DNA from: HLUCCA09 sp038757905
Lineage (GTDB): Bacteria > Pseudomonadota > Alphaproteobacteria > Rhodobacterales > Rhodobacteraceae
Length of the DNA stretch: 23,387 nt
NCBI GenBank assembly: GCA_038757905.1
Contig: JBCDGG010000083.1
Span: forward strand, 1-23,387
Direction of reading: 5' to 3'
Shown here one piece after another: positions 1 to 5,371 of the stretch. The first letter of the stretch is position 1. Every line of letters starts with the position of its first letter. The notes beneath the pieces are model-generated. The model had not been told where the DNA came from. It ran no database searches and saw only the letters and a list, made by a program, of their open reading frames with translations. A program made the position numbers and the translations under genes.

Positions 1-234
1 CCGCGCGCCGAACCGATCCGCGATTGCGGAGAAGATCGGCTGGCCGATCCCCCAGGCAAGGTTCTGGATCGCGATGGCCAGCGAAAACTCCGACCGCAGC
101 CAGCCGAACTCGTCGGCGATCGGGATCTGGAACACGCCGAAGGAGGACCGGATCGCGAAGCTGACGATGACCATGAGGCACCCGGCCACGAGAACCGGGG
201 TCATGAGGGCTGCGGGAGGGGCGGTGCGTTCCAT
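1..234 (-). CDS. MFS transporter, N-terminal fragment (cut by window edge)
   Basis: This is the first 78 codons of a Major Facilitator Superfamily permease that runs off the left edge. Reading leftward from the ATG at 234-232, the frame is open to base 1. It encodes a short polar N-terminus, a first hydrophobic helix (about residues 11-28), the segment RSSFGVFQIPIADEFGW, a second helix, and then ADRFGAR at the edge, which fits the MFS loop 2-3 motif A (GxxADRxGRR type). The pattern 'SFGVFQIPIADEFGW.RSEFSLAIAIQNLAWG' resembles the monocarboxylate/oxalate-formate branch of MFS, but the substrate cannot be told from this fragment. The region before the start has only a weak ribosome site (GGTGGG). 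The gene is divergent from the CPBP protease gene, so the 235-386 spacer should hold promoters for both. Family assignment is fairly sure; substrate is unknown. Confidence 0.85.
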   Translation of the reverse strand, partial: MERTAPPAALMTPVLVAGCLMVIVSFAIRSSFGVFQIPIADEFGWLRSEFSLAIAIQNLAWGIGQPIFSAIADRFGAR

Positions 235-280
235 GCGCCCACCCAAAGCATTGCCGCTGCATCGGAGCAAATGAGTTTAA

Positions 281-310
281 TTGATCGCTCGCTTAACCGA
301 TCCTTATGTG
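281..310 (+). promoter_or_regulatory. Candidate sigma-70 promoter for the CPBP protease gene
   Basis: TTGATC (281-286) is followed after 18 nt by TATGTG (305-310), or after 17 nt by TTATGT. Transcription would start near 317, about 70 nt before the chosen ATG. The -10 match is weak, so this is only a suggestion from spacing and position in the divergent spacer. Confidence 0.25.
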
Positions 311-386
311 TCGACCGATGTCGCGATGCAGATTGCGTGCTGCGCCGCGCCGCACTACGTCCGATGCGTGGCAACAAGGATGTCCG

Positions 387-1280
387 ATGCGCGCGCCCAT
401 CTTCGAAGCTTCGCTGCACGATGCGGCGCTCTATCCCCAGATTTGGCGCATCGCGCTCGGTATCCTGCTGACGCTCTTCATGTGGATGGGGGCCACCGCC
501 CTGATCCTGGCGGGGGCCACCGCATGGGTCGCCGCGCAGGAAGGCGCGTTCGGGGTTCTGCCGTTTCTCAACTCGCTGTCTGTTCCAGATACGCCGGTCA
601 AGGTTGTGCTGATCCTGTCGACGTTCTCCGGCCTTGCCGCTGGCGCGGTCGTCTCGGCGGCGGCGCTGCACTTCCGCGGTCCCGGCTCGCTCCTCGGCCC
701 GTGGGAGGATTGGCGGCGCGGGTTCTTCACGGCGCTTGCAGCACTGGCGGTGGCCTATGGCGGGCTCACGCTCCTCACCTTTCCGCTCGATCCGCCCGTC
801 CCGAACCTGCCCCTGGGTCAATGGCTGATCTGGCTGCCGCTCGCGCTGCCGTTTCTGTTCCTCCAGATCAGCGCGGAGGAGCTGTTTTTCCGCGGCTACC
901 TTCAACAGCAGCTCGCGGCGCGGTTTGCCAGCCGGGTCGTGTGGATGTGGATCCCGTCGGTGGTGTTTGCGGTGCTCCATACAAGCCCGCAGGCCGGGGC
1001 GAACCTGCCGCTGGTGCTGCTCGCGGCGTTCACCTTTGCCCTGGTGGCGGCGGATCTGACGGAGCGTACCGGCTCCCTCGGCGCGGCGATGGGCCTGCAT
1101 TTCGGCAACAACTTCTTCGGTGTGTTCATCACCTCGTCGACCGGGTCCATCACCGGGCTGTCGCTCTTTCAGTCGCAGACCGATATCGGGCAGACCGGGA
1201 TTCAGAGCCTCGGCATGGCCGGCGCCGTTCTGCTGATGCTGGCCGTCTGGGCGGTGACGGTCCGCCTGCTCGACGAGTGA
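387..1280 (+). CDS. CPBP-family intramembrane glutamic endopeptidase (membrane protease)
   Basis: This is a 297-residue polytopic membrane protein of the CPBP (CAAX protease/bacteriocin-processing, Rce1-like) family. The family signature is complete: EELFFRGY at residues 164-171 (motif 1, EExxxR), a histidine at 198 in VVFAVLHTS, and HFGNN at 238-242 (HxxxN). Several hydrophobic segments (about 22-50, 71-95, 113-133, 145-162, 185-198, 206-223, 277-294) make a multi-pass inner-membrane topology. I chose the ATG at 387 because AAGGA (376-380) sits 6 nt before it. An upstream in-frame ATG at 306 would add an arginine-rich stretch with no ribosome site. Family members process prenylated proteins in eukaryotes and leader peptides or membrane proteins in bacteria. 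The substrate here is unknown. It lies 73 nt before accD on the same strand and may be co-transcribed with it. Confidence 0.88.
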   Translation: MRAPIFEASLHDAALYPQIWRIALGILLTLFMWMGATALILAGATAWVAAQEGAFGVLPFLNSLSVPDTPVKVVLILSTFSGLAAGAVVSAAALHFRGPGSLLGPWEDWRRGFFTALAALAVAYGGLTLLTFPLDPPVPNLPLGQWLIWLPLALPFLFLQISAEELFFRGYLQQQLAARFASRVVWMWIPSVVFAVLHTSPQAGANLPLVLLAAFTFALVAADLTERTGSLGAAMGLHFGNNFFGVFITSSTGSITGLSLFQSQTDIGQTGIQSLGMAGAVLLMLAVWAVTVRLLDE

Positions 1281-1300
1281 GGGGCGCCATGCGCTCCGGT

Positions 1301-1329
1301 TTGCAATCCCTGTCCTGCCCGCTTATGTG
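1301..1329 (+). promoter_or_regulatory. Candidate promoter for accD-folC
   Basis: TTGCAA (1301-1306), a 17-nt spacer, then TATGTG (1324-1329) lie in the 73-nt gap between the CPBP gene and accD. Transcription would start near 1336, about 18 nt before the accD ATG and just ahead of its ribosome site. Spacing is ideal but the -10 matches consensus at only three positions. Confidence 0.3.
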
Positions 1330-1353
1330 AGCGCGGTATTCGCGAGGCCGCGT

Positions 1354-2331
1354 ATGAACTGGATCTCCAACTACGTCCGTCCGAAGATCAACTCGCTGTT
1401 TTCACGGCGCGAGATGCCGGAGCACTTGTGGACCAAGTGTTCCGAATGCGGGACAATGCTGTTTCACCGCGAGCTGGCGCAAAACCTGAACGTCTGCACC
1501 AATTGCGGCCACCATATGGCGCTGACGCCGCGCGCGCGGTTCGCGACCCTGTTCGACGGTGGCGCCTTTGCCGAAGTGCCCGTGCCGGAGCCCACCTCCG
1601 ACCCGCTGCATTTCCGCGACAGCAAGCGCTACACCGACCGGATGAAGACGGCCCAGCGCGACACGGGGGAGCGCGAGGCGATGCTGGTGGCACAGGGCGA
1701 ACTGGGCCGTACCGCAATCGTCGCCGCGGCTCAGGACTTCTCGTTCATGGGCGGCTCGATGGGCATGTATGTCGGCAATGCCGTCGTCGCCGGGGCGGAT
1801 CGGGCGCGCGAGATGGGGCGCCCGTTCATCCTGTTCTCTGCCGCGGGCGGCGCGCGGATGCAGGAGGGGATCCTGTCCCTCATGCAGATGCCCCGGACCA
1901 CCGTCGCGATCGAGATGCTGCGCGAAGCCGGGCTGCCCTATATCGTCGTGCTGACGCATCCCACGACCGGCGGCGTGACGGCAAGCTATGCCATGCTGGG
2001 TGATGTGCATATCGCCGAGCCCAACGCCCTGATCTGCTTTGCCGGCCCCCGTGTGATCGAGCAGACGATCCGCGAAAAGCTGCCCGAGGGCTTCCAGCGG
2101 GCGGAGTATCTGCTCGACCATGGCATGCTCGACCGGGTAACCCAGCGGCGCCAGTTGCGCGACGAGTTGATCGTGCTGACCCGGCAACTCATGGGTCTGC
2201 CGCCCGCCGTGATCGCGGACTTGCCGCCACCGTCGGAACTGCCCACGCCCGAACCGGCCGCCGAGCCCGAAGAGACCTGGCCGGACGACGCTGAAACCGC
2301 CCCCCCAGAACCGGCAGAGCCCCGCCCATGA
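1354..2331 (+). CDS. accD: Acetyl-CoA carboxylase carboxyltransferase subunit beta
   Basis: AccD pairs with AccA to transfer the carboxyl group from carboxybiotin to acetyl-CoA, giving malonyl-CoA for fatty acid synthesis in the cytosol. The 325-residue product starts MNWISNYVRPKINSLF. It has the N-terminal four-cysteine zinc ribbon (C29, C32, C48, C51) and the crotonase-like carboxyltransferase core with GGSMGMYVGNAVV, ILFSAAGGARMQEG and HPTTGGVTASYAMLGD. I use the ATG at 1354 rather than the in-frame GTG at 1327, because homologues begin MNWI/MSWI and GAGG (1344-1347) is spaced 6 nt before it. Residues 288-325 form a Pro/Glu-rich acidic tail beyond the catalytic core, which is probably disordered. 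The stop overlaps the folC start (ATGA), so the two are translationally coupled. accD-folC is a widely conserved pair in proteobacteria. Confidence 0.97.
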   Translation: MNWISNYVRPKINSLFSRREMPEHLWTKCSECGTMLFHRELAQNLNVCTNCGHHMALTPRARFATLFDGGAFAEVPVPEPTSDPLHFRDSKRYTDRMKTAQRDTGEREAMLVAQGELGRTAIVAAAQDFSFMGGSMGMYVGNAVVAGADRAREMGRPFILFSAAGGARMQEGILSLMQMPRTTVAIEMLREAGLPYIVVLTHPTTGGVTASYAMLGDVHIAEPNALICFAGPRVIEQTIREKLPEGFQRAEYLLDHGMLDRVTQRRQLRDELIVLTRQLMGLPPAVIADLPPPSELPTPEPAAEPEETWPDDAETAPPEPAEPRP

Positions 2332-3635
2332 ACGCGCCGAATTATGGTGTGACCAGCGATGCGCTGCTGCATCGCATGACCGAGTTGCACACCCGCAAGA
2401 TCGACCTGTCGCTCGACCGGTCGTTCCGTTTGCTGGCGGATCTGGGCGATCCCCATACCCGGGTGCCCCCGGTCGTGCATATCGCCGGGACCAACGGCAA
2501 GGGATCGACCCTCGCCATGATCCGGGCTGGCCTCGAAGGCGCGGGGGAGGAGGTGCACACCTACACCTCGCCGCATCTGGTGCGCTTTCACGAGCGGATC
2601 GTGGTGCGCGGCGCGCCGATCGGGGAACCGGCGCTTGTCGATATCCTGTCGCGCACGCTTGAGGCCAACGGCGACGAACCGATCACCCAGTTCGAGGCAA
2701 CCACCTGCGCGGCGTTTCTGGCCTATGCCGAAACGCCGGCCGATACGCTTCTGCTGGAGGTTGGGCTGGGCGGGCGTGCGGATACGACCAATGTCGTCGA
2801 AGCGCCCCGGCTCTGCGTGATCACCCCGGTCGACATGGATCATCAGTCTTTTCTTGGCGAGTCGCTGGCCCTGATCGCGGGCGAGAAGGCGGGCATCCTG
2901 AAACGCCATGTCCCCTGCGTGGTCGCCCGCCAGCGGGAGGAGGCGCTGGCCGTCATCGAAGCCCGTGCCGAGCGACTTGGCGTCCCTCTGATGGTGCACG
3001 GTCAGCATTGGCACGTCTGGACGGAACGCGGCCGGCTGGTGTTCCAGGACGAGCGCGGATTGCTGGATCTGCCCCTGCCGGTCCTGCCCGGCCCGCACCA
3101 GATCGAGAACGCAGGGACGGCCCTTGCCGCCCTGCGCGCGCTTGGGCACGGCGAAGATGCCTGCGCGGCGGCTCTGCAGAATACCGTCTGGCCCGCGCGC
3201 ATGCAGCGCCTCGCTTCCGGGCCCCTCCCCGCGCGCCTGCCCGATGGCGAGCTTTGGCTGGATGGCGGCCACAATCCGCATGCGGCCACGGCCATGGCCG
3301 CGACGATCCGGGAACGGGCCGCCGAAACCGGCGACAGGCGTCCGCTGTACCTTGTCTTCGCATTGCAGGGGGCGCGGGATGCCGCCGCGGTTCTGGCGCC
3401 GTTCGTTGGCCTGGCGGACCATCTGATCGCCGTGCCCGTGCCGGATGAGCCCGCAAGCCACGACCCGGAGGGTCTGGCGAGTATCGCCCGGGGCATCGGC
3501 ATCTCGGCCGCGCCCGCCGACGACGTGGAAACCGCCTTGCAGGACATCCGCCGGTCAGAGCCCCGCGCCCGGGTTCTGATCTTCGGGTCGCTCTACCTCG
3601 CCGGGGATGTGCTGTCCCGCCAGGAGCAGGGCTGA
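2328..3635 (+). CDS. folC: Bifunctional dihydrofolate synthase / folylpolyglutamate synthase
   Basis: FolC adds glutamate to dihydropteroate to make dihydrofolate, and then adds gamma-linked glutamates to folates, using ATP in the cytosol. The 435-residue protein has the Mur-ligase layout: P-loop GTNGKGS at residues 54-60, the family signature SPHLVRFHERI at 81-91, the central TPVDMDHQSFLGESLALIAGEKAGILK segment, LDGGHNPHA in the linker, and a C-terminal ligase domain ending in LIFGSLYLAGDVL. Length is normal for the family. The ATG at 2328 overlaps the accD stop by 4 bases. No terminator follows the stop directly. The next hairpin is the dyad at 3695-3722, which lacks a T-run, and the first true terminator is at 3989. 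Confidence 0.96.
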   Translation: MNAPNYGVTSDALLHRMTELHTRKIDLSLDRSFRLLADLGDPHTRVPPVVHIAGTNGKGSTLAMIRAGLEGAGEEVHTYTSPHLVRFHERIVVRGAPIGEPALVDILSRTLEANGDEPITQFEATTCAAFLAYAETPADTLLLEVGLGGRADTTNVVEAPRLCVITPVDMDHQSFLGESLALIAGEKAGILKRHVPCVVARQREEALAVIEARAERLGVPLMVHGQHWHVWTERGRLVFQDERGLLDLPLPVLPGPHQIENAGTALAALRALGHGEDACAAALQNTVWPARMQRLASGPLPARLPDGELWLDGGHNPHAATAMAATIRERAAETGDRRPLYLVFALQGARDAAAVLAPFVGLADHLIAVPVPDEPASHDPEGLASIARGIGISAAPADDVETALQDIRRSEPRARVLIFGSLYLAGDVLSRQEQG

Positions 3636-3694
3636 ACCTCCGCACTTGCGAGATCTGCCTGCGCCGCGGACGGACCCGCCCACCTTCGCGTTCG

Positions 3695-3722
3695 CTGCGA
3701 ATCGCGTTTGACCGATTCGCAG
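3695..3722. promoter_or_regulatory. Perfect 10+10 bp inverted repeat, candidate operator over a -35 box
   Basis: CTGCGAATCG (3695-3704) and its exact reverse complement CGATTCGCAG (3713-3722) flank the 8 bases CGTTTGAC. The -35 hexamer TTGACC (3708-3713) lies inside the dyad, so a dimeric protein bound here should block or alter polymerase binding. The core word TTCGC recurs at 3685-3689, 3691-3695, inverted at 3697-3701 (GCGAA), and at 3716-3720, which gives a cluster of half-sites in 36 bp. As RNA it could also fold at the 3' end of the folC message, but no U-run follows. The cognate regulator is unknown. Confidence 0.5.
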
Positions 3723-3736
3723 GTTTACGCTAGATC
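3708..3736 (+). promoter_or_regulatory. Promoter for the candidate small RNA
   Basis: TTGACC (3708-3713), a 17-nt spacer, then TAGATC (3731-3736). The -35 matches consensus at five of six positions and spacing is optimal. The expected start is near 3743, where the strongly structured segment begins. The -35 sits inside a perfect inverted repeat. Confidence 0.5.
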
Positions 3737-3814
3737 TTGTATCAGGCCTTCGGATCACCCCGCCTGCCAGCGGATACTGCGATATATGGTGGTCAGAATG
3801 TGGGGGAGAGACAG

Positions 3815-3949
3815 ATGAAGCGGCTCAATTCGCTGCCTAGCACGTCAGAATTGCGATCCTCCCCCGTGCCGATGCTGAGCCGGCCCCATTGCTGCGCTGC
3901 CCTCACAGCAGGCTGCGGGCCGGGCACAGTTCCTCGTGGGACGTCGTGA
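3815..3949 (+). CDS. Possible 44-residue small protein inside the structured transcript
   Basis: An ATG at 3815 follows the purine-rich GGGGGAGAG (3802-3810) by 4 nt and opens 44 codons ending in TGA at 3947-3949. The product begins MKRLNSLPS, contains PHCCAALTAGC (three cysteines), and has no membrane segment or domain that I recognise. The ribosome site is the 5' strand of helix P2, so it would be hidden by CTCCCCC at 3859-3865, inside the same ORF. Translation, if any, would depend on melting that helix. The ORF may well be chance, since the RNA structure alone could explain the sequence. Confidence 0.2.
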   Translation: MKRLNSLPSTSELRSSPVPMLSRPHCCAALTAGCGPGTVPRGTS

Positions 3950-3988
3950 CGCGCTGAGACCCCAACCTCGGCCATGACACCCCGGACA

Positions 3989-4022
3989 GCGCCCGCCTTA
4001 CCCAAGAGGCGGGCGCATTTTT
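3989..4022 (+). terminator. Rho-independent terminator
   Basis: A perfect 10-bp GC-rich stem, GCGCCCGCCT (3989-3998) with AGGCGGGCGC (4007-4016), an 8-nt loop, then ATTTTT (4017-4022). It ends + strand transcription from the candidate small RNA and any read-through from folC. Confidence 0.92.
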
Positions 4023-4127
4023 CTTCCGAGCCGCGTTGATGACCCGCCCCATCCGTCCTGGGCCGGGCGTGCCTCTCGCGCGGCCTTTGCGGGCATATCG
4101 CGGCAGGTGTTGAATGGGCGCCGGCGT

Positions 4128-5234
4128 CTAGGCGCGCTCCGCGGCCCAGCCGTCGGCCTGCATCTCGCGCAGGCGGCTTGCCGTGCGCTCGAACTCAAAG
4201 CTCCCCTCGCCCTCCAGATACAAGAACTCCGGCAGGGCGGCCGCCGAGCAGATCAGGCGCACCTTGGCCTCGTAAAGGGCGTCGATCAGGGTCACGAAGC
4301 GCCGCGCCTCGTTGAAATTGCTGCGTCCGAGCTGTGGGATATCGGTCAGCACCAGCACGCGCACGGCGTCGGCGACGGCGAGGTAATCGGCCGGCCCCAG
4401 GGCCCGGCCGCAGAGATCGAAGAACCCCGCCCGGGCTACGCCGTTGCGGAAGGCCGGAAGCTCCACATCACGGCCCTGGACGCGCAGAACCAGAGGATGC
4501 GGCTCACCGTCCAGAAGCTCATCCCAGAGCGCGTTGATCGCATCGCGTGCGGCGTGATCGTTCGGCGTGAAGTAGACAGGGCTGCCAGCCAGCCGCCCCT
4601 GCCGGTAGTCCTGCGCCGAGACCAGTTCCAGCACCTCCATATGGGTCTCGATCAAGGCGATGAAGGGCAGAAAGATCTCGCGGTTCAACCCATCCTTGTA
4701 GAGGTCTGGCGGCGGGCGGTTCGACGTGGTCACAACCGTCACGCCGGCATCGAACATCCGGTCGAAGAGCCGCCCCACGATCATGGCGTCCGCCACATCG
4801 GTGATCTGCATCTCGTCGAAGCAAAGCAGTTCGACATGGGTGACGATGTCGGTCGCGACGGGGAGAATGGCATCGTCCACCCCGGTCTTGCGCGCTTCGT
4901 GCAACGCCGCATGGACCTCCTGCATGAAGGCGTGGAAGTGAACGCGGCGCTTCCGTTCGACAGGCGCGGCCTCGAAGAACAGGTCCATCAGCATGGACTT
5001 GCCGCGCCCGACGCCGCCCCAAAGATACACCCCCGGGATCGGTTCCGGAGCGGGCGCCTTGCCAAAGAGGCTGCGGAGGCCGCCCGACTTTGGCGGTGGT
5101 CGGTTCAGGAACGCGTGCCGGATCCTGTCGAGCGGCTCGACGGCGCGAGCCTGGGCGGGGTCGGGCTTCAGCAGACCGCGTGCGATCCGGTCGGCAAGCA
5201 GATCTTTCATGGAGAGGGCGGGGGCATCCATCAT
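4128..5234 (-). CDS. zapE: ZapE / AFG1-family cell-division ATPase
   Basis: This 368-residue AAA-like ATPase belongs to the AFG1/LACE1 family. ZapE in E. coli acts at the Z-ring late in division, and the mitochondrial relatives help turn over respiratory-chain subunits. Visible motifs are Walker A GGVGRGKS (73-80), Walker B LLCFDEMQITD (136-146), and the sensor-like TTSNRPPPDLYKDGLNR (169-185). The family-typical NFNEARRFVTLIDALYE is at 306-322. GAGGGG lies 4 nt upstream of the ATG at 5234 (7 nt before the second ATG), so either methionine could start the protein. Alphaproteobacterial homologues often precede mdh, which is not in this window. It is divergent from the histidine kinase gene across 137 bp. 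No T-run terminator is seen after its stop. Confidence 0.93.
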   Translation of the reverse strand: MMDAPALSMKDLLADRIARGLLKPDPAQARAVEPLDRIRHAFLNRPPPKSGGLRSLFGKAPAPEPIPGVYLWGGVGRGKSMLMDLFFEAAPVERKRRVHFHAFMQEVHAALHEARKTGVDDAILPVATDIVTHVELLCFDEMQITDVADAMIVGRLFDRMFDAGVTVVTTSNRPPPDLYKDGLNREIFLPFIALIETHMEVLELVSAQDYRQGRLAGSPVYFTPNDHAARDAINALWDELLDGEPHPLVLRVQGRDVELPAFRNGVARAGFFDLCGRALGPADYLAVADAVRVLVLTDIPQLGRSNFNEARRFVTLIDALYEAKVRLICSAAALPEFLYLEGEGSFEFERTASRLREMQADGWAAERA

Positions 5235-5301
5235 CTTACCCCTCTAGTGTGCGCCCAGGCCGAAGAAAAGCGGCGCGCATATGGCGACGCGATCGGGCTT
5301 A

Positions 5302-5317
5302 AAGCTCTATTCAGCTT
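5302..5317. promoter_or_regulatory. Short inverted repeat in the zapE/kinase divergent spacer
   Basis: AAGCTCTATTCAGCTT is an inverted repeat of AAGCT around 6 bases, in the 137-bp spacer between two divergent genes and 55 bp before the kinase start. It may be an operator half-pair, but 5-bp arms arise easily by chance. Confidence 0.2.
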
Positions 5318-5371
5318 CTATGCGGCATTCTGCCCCTGCTTTGACCGCCCGCGAGCAGGAGGCCCCCATCC

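Larger units (their letters stand above)
3743..4022 (+). ncRNA. Candidate structured small RNA (about 280 nt), family not recognised
   Basis: The folC-zapE spacer holds about 280 nt bounded by a promoter and a strong terminator. Several helices can be read directly. P1 is GATCACC (3753-3759) with GGTGGTC (3788-3794), with one G.U pair, enclosing CCGC/GCGG (3760-3763/3770-3773). P2 is GGGGGAG (3802-3808) with CTCCCCC (3859-3865), enclosing CAATTC/GAATTG (3826-3831/3848-3853). P3 is GTGC (3866-3869) with GCAC (3924-3927), then CCGGCCC/GGGCCGG (3880-3886/3917-3923), then TGCTG/CAGCA (3890-3894/3906-3910). The terminator hairpin follows. Such serial helices are not expected from a chance spacer. 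I compared it by eye with 4.5S, RNase P and tmRNA hallmarks and saw none. 6S RNA cannot be excluded without a covariance search. A 44-codon ORF lies inside, so it could instead be a short mRNA. Confidence 0.45.

Noticed and set aside
3695..3722. The dyad as a folC terminator
   Set aside because: The stem is strong but is followed by GTTTACGC, not a T-run, and it overlaps a good -35 box.
3737..3814. A longer TTG start for the small ORF in the RNA locus
   Set aside because: TTG at 3737 would lie before the expected transcription start (about 3743) and has no ribosome site.
3743..4022. Assignment as 4.5S RNA, tmRNA or RNase P RNA
   Set aside because: The SRP apical loop motif, the tmRNA tRNA-like ends and tag, and RNase P signature boxes are not seen. 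6S RNA could not be ruled in or out by eye, so no family is claimed.
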